DNA from: Luidia sarsii
Lineage: Eukaryota > Echinodermata > Asteroidea > Paxillosida > Luidiidae
Direction of reading: 5' to 3'
Assembly (NCBI GenBank): GCA_949987565.1
Contig: OX465112.1
Span: forward strand, 14,694,951-14,758,950
DNA: 64,000 nt
Part shown: piece after piece, positions 18,883-30,594 of the stretch
Numbering within the stretch: the stretch's first letter is position 1
Layout: the number at the start of each line of letters is the position of its first letter
Made by a program: the position numbers and the translations under genes
The notes under the pieces: model-generated
Told to the model about the DNA's origin: nothing
The model's database searches: none
What the model saw: the letters and a program-made list of their open reading frames with translations, nothing else

Positions 18883-21547
18883 GTGCGTGTGAATGGTTTT
18901 CTGCTGACCGGATCCACCTAGTGTACATGTACATTCATAAATTTGGCAAATGCGAGAGATGACTCCAGACTGGCACTGTTTCCCTAGAGGCCTGCGATCC
19001 TGCATATCATATCAAACTGTGAGGCGACCTTACGCTTTTGATGGACCACCTCGGGTTTTTTGTCTCCAAAACTTGCCCCCTCAGGGGTCCCAAGCGTGCT
19101 TGAACAAATCTCCATCAAATCTCCTTGATAGCAAGTGCAAAGGGCTGCGTATGGTATATCTAATGTATCCTTGCACATTACTAAATGGTTCTCCATTGAC
19201 ATTCACGTGTTACAGTGCTTTGGACTCATTCCCTGAGGTACAATCTGTGACCCATGGAAACTCAACATACCACATCCACTGAGCAAATCATCGATCGCCA
19301 CCTCAGAACTCGCAAAATTCAGAGGGAAACCCTGTGCAGAGGGATTGAAGTAAGCGTTTATATTAAAGCCCACTACGTCATCTTGAACATGTCGAGCGAG
19401 TGAGGTTTGTGGATTGGATGTACTCGTAGCTCAGCACAAGCAGTCTTTGTTTGTTATCGCGGTGTTTATATTAATTATCGCGCCTTGGTGTTTTTTTGTT
19501 GGCATCAGGTGGACCAGAGGACGTTTGAGACCACCATTAACCACCTGAATGAGATCTACTGCGATGCTGAGTCCCTGAAGGCCAAGATATTCTGCGAGGG
19601 GTGCTTGGTGTGCCTGACGGGCTACCTGGCCCTGCTATGCTTGGAGACGCATTACGAGAAGGTGAGGCTCGGAGGGGGGGGATGGCGCAGAGATGGCGTG
19701 CCGTCTGAGGGCTGGACTGCGGCCTCCCTGCGGATGGCCGCTTAGACGGCATCAAGCCTCCTGAAGCTGGAATCAGTGGCCCAGCGGCCAATTTCATAGA
19801 GACGCTTTTAAAAGCACCTTGCTTAACCCATATCCGCCTGACTGGTCACAGCACATAAACAGTGTTCCTGCTTTTAGCCCCCATCATACTCAAACGATAA
19901 AAAGGTGCATTACAAGAGAAAATTGTCAATGACAGCTTTTCCAAAAAATAAAACCCAAACAAAAATGTGAGCCGCTCCAGGAAAAGGTGATATAAGACGT
20001 GCTATGCATTTGCACGCAATGGCCCGCTCAATGTTGATACTTGAAAGGTTCAAATTTTCCGTCAAATTTTGATTTATTTTTTTTGTTTCCTTCTGAAATC
20101 ATATCTTCAATGCTAATACTTTAACATTTTATTCACAAAAATGGCGATTATAATCAATAACATGTGTAAAATATCTCTTTCAACAAGCACACTTCTGTTC
20201 CTCACAGCAGAGTCAGATTTTTCAAAGCCTGTTTTCTCGCCTTTTGTAATTATAACTCCATGAACCTAAATAATATGCAGATATGTCATAACTACAGAAA
20301 GGAAGGGGGTATATAGCTCTGCTATATACCAAAAGAAAGCTTACAATGTGGGCTTTCCAGTCATGTATACATCTTCATTTTTATTTTTGGCAACTTACAT
20401 CACCTTTTCCTGGAGCGGGTCACATATACCAGTGGAAGAGTATGAAATTTACTTATGATACAAGAAAATCTAAAATATCATAAACCTTATCAACACAACA
20501 GAATCGCGTAGAACAACTGGATGGAGAGACAGTACACTTTTCTTATGCAAAATCGCCCAAAAAGGGCTCAAGAAAGAAGGAGATAGAGAGGGACCCAGGA
20601 AGGCTGCAGATAGGAATTTGACATTCCTTTTAAAAAGGCCAAGATTGTAGGTAGGGGAAAAAGCAAGAACCAGGAAGGGAATTCCAGTAGAGGCAGAACG
20701 AGGGAAGAAGCTGTTCCGAGCGCTCTCCGTTCTACACCATGGGATAGATACTATGCCTTGCCTAGACTACTTGCATATACTAACTGCGGCTCTCAATTCC
20801 TCGATGCAGCATGTCAAGGAGGCAGCCAGATACATCCTGAGCCAGAATGAAGAGGTCTATGCGCAACGTGGACTCATGCTGGTCGACCCATTTGAGAGAG
20901 GACTCCGAGTTGTATCCTTTGTGCGTCCAAAAAAATCCGCCTGTCGTACTCCAACAGGCTGTTATGGATTTCTGATTTCACTGCTTATTATCAGGCGATA
21001 AGGGCTACTTGCAAATGTTGGTCAAGAATTAGTTGTCCACTTTGATGGCCGCAGCCCACTTCCTAAATAACCCGGGTTTCTCGTCCTTGTTGGGAATTGC
21101 ATGGAAAGCGTTTTCCAGCTTTTCCCCGCTGGCATTTTTACAGCCGAAGGCCTGCAATCAGCGGCTTCGAAAAGATGCTGACGTACAGGAACGCAAATTC
21201 GACCACTGGAGGCTCTACAAATCCACGAATTTTCTCTCTTTATGAAAATCGTACGCGAGTGGCTCATAGGTATTATTGTAGGTTGTTTTTAATGCCGTAT
21301 CAGATAAGCAAACTTTATTTTGGGTGGTTGCATTCCCCTTTAATTGTATCACACAGTTAGTCCGAGGCTAAGGTAGCAGCCCAAGACTGGAACCTAGAAG
21401 GGGGGAAGATGGTTATGGCCATATTCTCTAGCGGAAGACAAGAAAATAGAAGTTGTGAGAAGTATCCCATGTTTGTTTGTTATTTTCTTCCTTAATTCCT
21501 CTCCCTCCCAGATTGAGATTGCAATCCTGCCTCAGGATAGAGGATGA
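18760..21547 (+). CDS. GOLGA7: GOLGA7 (GCP16), Golgi palmitoylation cofactor
   Basis: Four coding exons (18760-18882, 19509-19661, 20810-20911, 21512-21547) join in phase 0 to give 137 residues, the same length as human GOLGA7. Diagnostic blocks are [12 protein letters not shown] near residue 14, [24 protein letters not shown], and the C-terminus [17 protein letters not shown]. The Cys pair of EGCLVCL (residues 73 and 76) corresponds to the palmitoylated pair of the human protein. Known role: partner of DHHC9-type palmitoyltransferases acting on Ras, and of golgin-160 at the Golgi. An acceptor (TATTCAG) four bases upstream of the ATG shows at least one upstream non-coding exon, which I could not place. 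Confidence 0.96.
19509..19661 (+). CDS. GOLGA7: GOLGA7 coding exon 2
   Basis: Fifty-one codons including the palmitoylated Cys pair and LETHYEK. The acceptor is GGCATCAG and the donor GAGAAG/GTGAGG. Confidence 0.96.
19967..20423. mobile_element. Family E MITE in GOLGA7 intron
   Basis: The left end GTGAGCCGCTCCAGGAAAAG is matched by its inverted complement CTTTTCCTGGAGCGGGTCAC on the right, 457 bp overall. A second, truncated copy in the opposite orientation is at 38123-38450 in INPP5F, sharing GACTGGAAAGCCCACATTGT. Confidence 0.85.
20545..20760. mobile_element. Family C repeat, copy 2
   Basis: Same order of segments as at 4055-4310. It ends about 50 bp before GOLGA7 exon 3. Confidence 0.7.
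20810..20911 (+). CDS. GOLGA7: GOLGA7 coding exon 3
   Basis: Thirty-four codons from [12 protein letters not shown] to ERGLRV. The acceptor is TCGATGCAG and the donor GAGTT/GTATCC. Confidence 0.96.
21512..21547 (+). CDS. GOLGA7: GOLGA7 coding exon 4 and stop
   Basis: Eleven codons ([11 protein letters not shown]) and TGA after the acceptor CTCCCTCCCAG. It lacks the short MSSGR tail of the human protein, which offsets four extra residues at the N-terminus. Confidence 0.95.
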   Translation: MEIAILPQDRG

Positions 21548-24500
21548 TGCTCCTTCTCGACATTCTGTATTTTTTTTTTTTTTTTAAGGAAAGACAAAAA
21601 TCAACCAAACTCCATTAACAAACCTTGAAATTGTGTCTGGTTCCTCACCCCTGTAAATTGTTTCATTACATGTATGTACATAATTATATTAAATTGATTC
21701 ATATCGTGGAAGTTGGTGAGCCTCTTGTCAACACCTGACTATTCCTCTATGTGTATAAAATGCAGAGAATATCATATCCATGTCCGGGGTATCTTTTTGT
21801 AAAAAAAAAAACACTATTGTTATATGTAGTTGTACATGTACTTGTGATATTTGTTATGGTTAACTTATGATTACTATGAATGCAAGTTTAATTTTATGTT
21901 ATTGTCCACTTGTACATGTGCATTACTTTTTATTTGTGTTTGTTGTTGAATGGTTTATTTCGCGAGTCTGGGCCGTGATGTTGGCGCACGGTAAGGTTCA
22001 AAGGTCAGTGATTGGAGCTCTGTGTATGTTCATGTGTACATTTTGTCCAAAGGCATTTGTTGGTCGGTGTAAAATGGTCTTGTTTCAAGAGTCACCCGCA
22101 CTCCGAATGCATTGCTTGGAAGTGCTGATGCCGAGGGTCCAGTCTAACAACTTTTGAGTAAACACCATCATCCTTTTTAAAACCTTTGCTTTTCTCCGGC
22201 TCCTGATTTCTGGTCCATATCTGGCGTCCATTTTGAAAGTAAAACTCTTGCACAGCAAAATGCAACGTTTTGGGCTTCACCTTTTGAGATGGATATTCCA
22301 ATTTGGACAAGGGAACAACAAGTTTGAACCCTGAAGAGAAATCCACTACCGGGGGTTTTGATGATTATTTTTGTCTGAAAATTGATGCCAAATCAATTAA
22401 AAGGAGCAAATATCAAACGAGCCAAGCATGAGCCATGGTTTTGAAAAAAAAAGGTGTTACTTATCTTCCTGTCCTACCAAATATTATTTAACCTACATCA
22501 CCTGGTGAGATATTTTCTTAGATGCTCAACTGCTAGTGTACAGTATTGGGGACATTTTGATTTGGCCACAAGGAAAAAAATAGTTGTGTTTCCTATTACA
22601 TGTACATGTACATAACATCTGAAAATAGGATCGGTAGGATTTCCCCCACCCCCTTTTTTTTATTGATGCTGAGTCATGTACCGGTACTGGCCAAGTGTTT
22701 AAGATATACTGGAGCCAACATAAACAGATTAGATTTAAATCACTGGTCGTTACGTCAAAATAGGGTCGGTCCGGAAACACTTTCCCAAAACAACTTTAGT
22801 GGTGTGCCGTCAAATACGGTGTCAGCAATCAGGAAGCACAACTATTTTTTTTTGGGGGGGGGGGGCTAAGCAGTTTGAAAATGGTTTACTTGTGCTCGGA
22901 AACCCACAAATGAAGCAAAACACTAGCATTTGCTATGGCACATACATACATACATACCGGTACGCAGAATGGAATTAGTGCAAGTCCTCACTAGAATGTA
23001 GTGTTAGTCGATTCTTGCAGGTCTTCAATTATGAAGACCCAATGCAGACCGCCCTCTTTAGTAAGTCTACAAGGACCTGTGAATAAAGACTATTCCATTG
23101 ATGTAAAACAATGTAAATATATTTATGGCCGTGATTTAGGCAGAAGGGAAAGAAGAGACCAACGGAAAAGTTAGTTGCGGAGACTGTCCGAGAAAAAACC
23201 TGGCAGTTGAGATGACAAAGAACATGAGATCACTCGGGATGACCATTTTCTATTTTTTTAATGAACTGAGGTAGATCTGTGAAATCATCTCCAGCCCTTT
23301 TGTACGTAGGATTAGGGTTGTCGAAAGAGTCGAGGGGAAGTATCATGTTAGGAAAATCTAGTCTGTATGATCAGAATACTTAGTGGAATATTTGATGTGG
23401 AGATTACACGTACCAAGGAGACAAAGCATAGCAATTCCTGCCATCTTGCACTTCAAAAATGCAGATTGATTGAAATAAAACATCCTCACGGTAAACTACG
23501 AGTGGTCCAGTGTCGTTTTTATTCCTGACATTAGAGTGTACATGTACCAACTCCCAAAGCACACAGCCTCGTATTGAAATCAATTTGTGAGAGGTGAAAG
23601 GTCACTTTGGTCACTAATGGCCAAGTCCTTTTGATTGGCCAATGGAAACAAGTGTCAAAGTTCAGAAGGTGAGAGAGAGATCCTCGGACCACGGATTCCA
23701 GAGAGGGGAAGCATGATGACAAAAGCAGATAACTTTCGCAGTTTGTGTCAACCTCTCTGAACGAATGGCATCAATTACGACATTATCGCTAGTAGTCAAG
23801 CTGTCTTACCTTCAAGCAAAAAATATGTTAACCTTTCCATAGCAATACACAACCTTAGCAAGTGTATATTATGATAATGTGCACAAGCCATACATCCTTG
23901 CATGTGAACTCCCTTCAAAACTGACTCAATTGGAGCACAATTTCTGGGATGGTGTACCTACTCCATTTTCTTTGCCTAACGAGTTCTTTGACGTAAGACT
24001 TCTCGTCTGCAGGTCACCTTAGGTGACCATCCAGGTGACAAGTTTTCCTTTCACTCCCACAATCCATTACCAATTTAATTACAAAAGGACCAATCTGTTC
24101 CTACACTGTCAATACTAGCATGCCGCTTTGTAAAAAAAAAAAAAATCCAGACCATCAAGCAAGTTCAGTGCAATCCAATTGTATATCCTTAATGGTAAAA
24201 AGATTCCCATGCAATTTTTTTATTGATTAAAATTTCAGTCTGAACACCTAAGACAGTGGAACAAGTGTGATGGATAATCTGACAACTGTACCTCTTAACA
24301 TAATAATACATGAGTTGGGTGATGTGCAATGACCTTCAAAGGCAGAGGCTACCATTACGAACCGAGACTTTTCAAATATCGGTTTCATTAAGGAAAGATG
24401 ACCGCACACGCTCTGATCCAATACCGGTAAATTTTAGTCCGTGCATGTTGATTCATGAAGGATATATGATTTGGTGAAGATCTGTGCCTGCAATTGTAGG

Positions 24501-26082
24501 GTAAGACAATGAAGCCCTAATTCTAATCAAGGAACCAGGCGAATTCAAAAGGTCAAAAGGTCCAAACAGCAGCCTCAACTCATGTATTATCATTCAATTA
24601 AACAAATTAATGTGACCAACATGACAACAGTTCGGATGGTTACCATGGTTTCTTCACTACTGTGAAATCATTACGTACAGTGATATTTATAAGTACTTCC
24701 ACAGCATACTCTACATGTCATTACATACAGTGTACAAGATACACAAACTGTGTCATTTAATAAATAATTATTAAAATACAAATTAACTCTTATGTACCAA
24801 TGCAATAAACTGCAATATATATTCCTGATTTTTTTTCATCAAAATATCATCTGACAATGGAGATCATGATAAAATCAAATGAATCAAATCTAATCATGTC
24901 TAATAATAACAAATCTGGCTAAAAACTGAGTATAAATTAGCAAATACTGACAGATTAGAATATCATAAACAGAAAGTCTTTTCAAAAAAACAAAAACAAA
25001 AAAATCCCCCCAATTATACAATTCATGGAAAGAAATTATCTGTATTATTTGAAACCGTTCGGATTAGATGATCAGGGAATGCTATGAAAAGATCACGTAA
25101 AAAAATGTCAAGCCTCTGAAATCTTTGGTGTATTCACAAAAAAATGCAACCAATTCGTGATTCTCAGAAAAATTTCAGTTGCTTTTAAACCACTTAGAGC
25201 TCATAAAATGTAAATGTTAAAGCTGTAAAATGGCATAAACCTTGGAATCAAATATAAACACGGATACATGGAGGCTTGTGAATGTAAGTACATTGTACGC
25301 CGCTCTCCTTAGAAGCAATTTGTTTACAAAAATAGATGTTGGTACATAACCTAACACTGACACATCTTGATGTGGAAAAACCACAAAGTTATGAAAATGT
25401 AATTCATAAATCTCAAAAATTAGAGGGCCTGACGTTTCGATCCTAGCAGGACCTCTCTCAAAGGCAAAGGTGCTGCTAGGATAGAAATGTCGCAGCCTTT
25501 GATAAAGGTCCTGCTAGGATCGAAACGTCAGGCCCTCTATCTTTTGAGATTTATGTATTGCAGGTCATTTTGGTCAGTGAGCAGTTGGCAACAGTTTGGT
25601 GTGTATTTACAGAATGTAATTCGAGGAGGGTTGGCCCTTCACATTGTATAGCTGGCACTGTGTGCTCAGTGCTTGGCCCAACTGCATGCTCCGCAAGACC
25701 ACGGGCAACTAAGGCAGACCTCCAACTGAGACTCCCTGCTTTGAAAGAGCAAATAGTCAATAACCACCGGACCATTTGAGTTCACTTGAGGAATTCAAAT
25801 TTGTGATATTCTCAATGGTCAATATCACATGCAGGAAGGCTGAATGGTTTCATATGAAAGTGGGGAGACCAAAATGTCACAAGTTGGACCCCTGAATTAT
25901 GGAATTGTATGCCAAATTGCAGTCGTTGAATCAGTGGTTGATCTAAAAAATGAAGAGACCCTGACATTTTGATCCAAGAAGGACGTTTCTGAAAGGAAGA
26001 ATAAGTTGAATCAGCAATTTACTGCTACTTTTACTTGTGTGTACTGGCATGCACAGGCAGTGTCTGTATTCATTCAGGAATA
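21548..26082. other. GOLGA7 3' flank and gene-poor DNA
   Basis: No further gene is supported. The first canonical AATAAA after the GOLGA7 stop is at 23082-23087, with a variant ATTAAA at 21688-21693; either could end the transcript. A 7-bp inverted pair GGTCACC/GGTGACC is at 24012-24028. A two-armed family A foldback occupies 25400-25600. Confidence 0.55.
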
Positions 26083-26812
26083 AGCCAAAGGTCTATGGCT
26101 GGTGGCTTAAGCCAATGGCTGGTGGCTTAAGCCAATGGCTGGTAGCTTAAGCCAATGGATGGTGGCTTCAGTCAATGGCTGGTGGCTTAAGCCAATGGCT
26201 AATGGCTTAAGCCAATGGCTTATGGCTTAAGCAAATGGCTTTTGGCTTAAGCCAATGGCTGGTGGCTTAAGCCAATGGCTGGTGGCTTAAGCAATGGCTA
26301 GTGGCTTAAGCCAATGGCTGGTGGCTTAAGCCAATGGCTGGTGGCTTAAGCCAATGGCTGGTGGCTTAAGCCAATGGCTGGTGGCTTAAGCCAATGGCTG
26401 GTGGCTTAAGCCAATGGCTGGTGGCTTAAGCCAATGGCTGGTGGCTTAAGCCAATGGCTAGTAGCTTAAGCCATTGGCTGGTGGCTTAAGCCAATGGTTG
26501 GTGGCTTAAGCCAATGGCTGGTGGCTTAAGTCAATGGCTGGTGGCTTAAGCCAATGGCTGGTGGCTTAAGCCAATGGATGGTGGCTTCAGTCAATGGCTG
26601 GTGGCTTAAGCCAATGGCTAATGGCGTAAGCCAATGGCTAGTGGCTTAAGCCAATGGCTAGTACTTAGTAGCTTAAGCCAATGGCTGGTGGCTTAAGCCA
26701 ATGGCTAGTACTTAGTAGCTTAAGCCAATGGCTAGTGGCTTAAGCCAATGGCTAGTACTTAGTAGCTTAAGCCAATGGCTGGTGGCTTAAGCCAATGGCT
26801 AGTGGCTTCCAT
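26083..26812. repeat. 20-bp minisatellite, about 36 copies
   Basis: The unit is CCAATGGCTGGTGGCTTAAG, and each junction forms the 10-bp palindrome GGCTTAAGCC. The centre is homogeneous, while the right end has higher-order variants with inserted AGTACTTAGTAG. The period is not a multiple of three, so it is not coding. Confidence 0.97.
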
Positions 26813-27059
26813 TAGGCGGTGTGTGCCTCGAAGCCATAGCCATTTGGATTCTGACACAGCCACATTCAGATTTTTTTCTGTGAGAGTATCAAAATGATGG
26901 CGTGGTGGAATATACAACGGGTGCGATTCCTGAATGAAACTCACCTGGATCGGTTCAAAATGACTGTTATAACGATGACAAACCTGAGGTAGAAACACTA
27001 TAGAACAGAACATAACTTCCACAGTGTCCATGCTGTCAAAGGCCACAATAAAGAGTCAG

Positions 27060-28980
27060 ACCGACTGAATAAATGATCCTGACTGGCCTTGTGATGATGA
27101 AAGGAATACTGGGAATCAAAACCTACACCACAGCACTAAAATTCACGGCTTCTTTAACAAGTTTCTTGGCAGCCAAGTTGGCATTCCAAGGAGAAAACAA
27201 TTGAAGCCTCTCTTTGATATGAAACTACAGTACAACAGCAATTTCACAGGGGGTACGGTGATTTCTATCCTAACCATGCTTACGGAACATGCTGGAATGG
27301 AAACCAGTTCTCACATTCCACAATCTTTCCTTAATACTACGGGCAGGCAACCGCTAAACTGCTCACTCAATGCAAACATTAAGTCCACTATGCTCTTAGA
27401 AAAAAACACCCTTTTAATGTAAAATCCCACATGGCAAGATGCAGTCTTTTTTTTTTTTTTTTCCTTTTTTTTTTTTTTTTTAGTCACACACTTGAAATCA
27501 GTCAAAGCTACAAAATACTGTCCCATCAGCTTCGGGACAAAATTTAGAGAAAGCTGCATCTTTGAGAAATAAGACAGAAATGACAAATGCAACCTGAGAA
27601 CTGTTAAAACTGAATATCACCCTTACACTGAAAATGTTAACAGCTAGTCACACGTTAAGTAAATAGATCGTTGGAGCCCGGCAAAAGGGCATACTGTGAG
27701 CGCATTCAGACGCTAAATAAAATTCACTTCATGCCCTTCTGCTGGAAACAAATTCCGTCCGGTCTGTTTCATGGCTTTTTACACTTAGTTTTTACTTCAT
27801 CATGACGTGATATGTGAACAGGGAACGTGGATAGGATTGAGGCGCGTACAAAATTATAGACTAACGGGCCATTAAAAAATGGCCTTGAAAACTTCTTTTG
27901 CCCTTCTGCCAGGCATCCCACGAGATCATCTTTTCAAGTTAACGTACAGATAATGAAGGAATTGATGGCAATCAAACTTCAGCATAAACAAATGGCCCGA
28001 TCAAACATGTCTTCACTTTCCTAACCGGCATTGAAACCACAATTAACCACACATGGTTTTTCCTGTGGCAGGATAAGGGCCATACACCACGACATACCAC
28101 AGCGTGGTTTTTGTGGTATCCTGTGGTTTGTGAGCCTGCACCACTAAGGGCACTGTGGTAAATTGTGGTATACAGTGTCCTGTGCAGGAGGTGCAAAGTG
28201 TTAGGGTTAAGAAAGGGGCATGCAGTAGGAGAATTGTAAAGCTGATTTTTTTTTTACATAAAGGATACGGGGATATTTGGGACATGTCATCTGCAAATAG
28301 CATTTCCCCCCCACTAAAGGTTAAGACTGCACATGACTCACAACTGTGACAACTACCGAAGGAACGAAAGATGTTACGATGAGGAAGGTAAGGGTACATG
28401 ATAATCGTACTGTGCTAATGACATTTGGACAAAAGAATAAACTCACATGATGGCTGTCTCATCCAGCAAGTTTTGGGTTTTTTCATAAAAATTGTATTGT
28501 TTGTACAACTTTTAAAAAAAGGTTGAGGTAACCCTAATACCTAAAATATTGTTCTTCAGTGAGTACTAAGAAAATAACAATTTGTTAAAATACGTATCTT
28601 TTCAAACTACAGTAGTGTTAGCTCTCTGGGATTAAATTGCTAAGACAAGAACATAAACCACTAAATAGCTTAAATATTTTCAAATACACCATAACATGGC
28701 TACACTCTCACCCTACTAGCATATATAACTTTGTTTTTAAAACTATCAAAGACGGACTTGGAAACGTACTTTGGTTTTCACATTTTAAGTAATTTGCTTT
28801 GAATGGGTAGGATAAAATTTCATTAAGATATTTCCAGTGGATTTTCTTACTCTTACATTTCATGTCATGTTTAAAAAAAAAATCTTTGTGTAAATCACTT
28901 TAAAAACCAGACTGATTAAAAATGTATCTGGAATATGTACAAGTAATGAATAAAGTTTGAATCGACAAACAGGAAAATAT
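27060..28980. other. Gene-poor interval
   Basis: AT-rich, with homopolymer T tracts (27447-27481). A CCTGTGG/GTGGTATNC-rich segment at 28060-28175 may be a decayed foldback. No coding region is supported. Confidence 0.6.
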
Positions 28981-28982
28981 AA

Positions 28983-29461
28983 TGACCTCAGGTTCATGCA
29001 TAAATTGATAGGAATCAATGGCGTATGTAAAATGGAAATGGATATGACCTTTAAAGAGGTCATTTCATTAATTATGTGGCGGTGACTTGTATTGAATGAA
29101 CTCGAGGTCATTTCATCGACAAAGATTGAATGTGATGACTAGAAATAACCTTCAGCATCATTAAAAACAACAAGAAATCACTTACTGGACTTGAAGTTGT
29201 AATGACCTTTAACCCTCTTAGAATGCAATGATTCCTAATGACCTTGAGGTCATTGTATTGACATGTAATGACCCTTAGTTCATAACAGAGTCATGATATA
29301 GCCTTTAGGATCGCAAAGATAATCTCTGCCGTGTTAGAGTCCTCCATCTTTTTATTTCCATCTCATCCCATCAGTTTAGATTTTGACATGCTGAATGTTG
29401 AATGTTTAAGATTCAGAAAGAGGCTTGTGAGCACTAATGATTTATAATGACTGTCAGGTCA
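28983..29461. repeat. TGACCT/AGGTCA-rich stretch
   Basis: At least seven TGACCT or AGGTCA hexamers lie in about 480 bp, including everted pairs at 29045-29062 (6-base gap) and 29239-29252 (2-base gap). Most are embedded in TAATGACC-type contexts, which suggests a decayed tandem repeat. Confidence 0.55.
29351..29356 (-). promoter_or_regulatory. Possible polyadenylation signal for INPP5F
   Basis: This is the AATAAA I found nearest downstream of the INPP5F stop on the minus strand, about 1.24 kb past it and beyond the 170-bp satellite. Motif only. Confidence 0.25.
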
Positions 29462-29819
29462 TGGCAGTAAAATGTAATAACCCTTAGTTCATGACTTTGA
29501 CTCGTCATATTTTTCACGTCATCACTTTGGATTTCAGCAATATATGGAAATAATTCTAATATCATTAAAAAGCTAATAAGGTACTCTTTGAAGTGGTTGG
29601 AAAATCTTGAAAAATCAAATTTGGAAGAGAATCCTCATTATGACGTACCGGGTCACATATTACATCCTTTTCATTTGTTTGTGTATCAAAAACAAACTTT
29701 CAGAGGATGGATAAAAATGTCTTCCTTAATGACAAGTTTTCCAGTTGGACAGTGTTTTGTTTTAGCATGGCCACTGGCAAGACCTGAATCTAAACACTAT
29801 GGTCGAGTTCGGGCGGTCT

Positions 29820-30576
29820 GTTCTTCAATCTCCACATGCGAACCTTGTTCTCGCGCTCAAACCACACGAGCACAACACAAGAATGCAGCACTCGGGGAAC
29901 AGGATCACACACACCGGCTCTCCGCCGGAGAAAACGCGCGCGGCCCAAACTCGACCTATGGCAATAGCTATGGCTTTGGCTGTAGCTATGGGAAAACGAT
30001 ACTCGGATCACGCGCTTCACTCCGGTACACTACAACGTGCAAGCTGACAGAGCCACAGCCTTGGGGGAACAGGATCACACACACCGGCTCTCCGCCAGGG
30101 AAAACGCGCGCGGCCCGAACTTGACCTATGGCAATAGCTATGGCTTTGGCAGTAGCTATGGGAAAACGATACTCGGATCACGCGCTTCACTCCGGTACAC
30201 TACAACGTGCAAGCTGACAGAGCCACAGCCTTGGGGGAACAGGATCACACACACCGGCTCTCCGCCAGGGAAAACGCGCGCGGCCCGAACTCGACCTATG
30301 GCAATAGCTATGGCTTTGGCTGTAGCTATGGGAAAACGATACTCGGATCACGCGCTTCACTCCGGTACACTACAACGTGCAAGCTGACAGAGTCACAGCC
30401 TTGGGGGAACAGGATCATACACACCGGCTCTCCGCCGGGGAAAACGCGCGCGGCCCGAACTCGACCTATGGCAATAGCTATGGCTTTGGCTGTAGCTATG
30501 GGAAAACGATACTCGGATCACGCGCTTCACTCCGGTACACTACAACGTGCAAGCTGACAGAGCCACAGCCTTGGGG
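29820..30576. repeat. 170-bp satellite, four full units
   Basis: The segment GGGAACAGGATCACACACAC recurs at exact 170-bp spacing (starting near 29894, 30064, 30234, 30404). Each unit holds CGCGCGCGGCCC and a paired AGCTATGG motif. A fifth unit breaks off at 30576, only 18 bp past the INPP5F stop codon, so the array probably lies in the 3' UTR. The period is not a multiple of three. Confidence 0.95.
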
Positions 30577-30594
30577 GTTGGTTGGGGGGGGGAT

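Noticed and set aside
24012..24028. GGTCACC/GGTGACC inverted pair as a hormone response element
   Set aside because: Half-site order and spacing do not fit the AGGTCA consensus well, and it is isolated.
26083..26812. CRISPR-like array of regular repeats
   Set aside because: Units abut without unique spacers and the genome is eukaryotic; it is a minisatellite.
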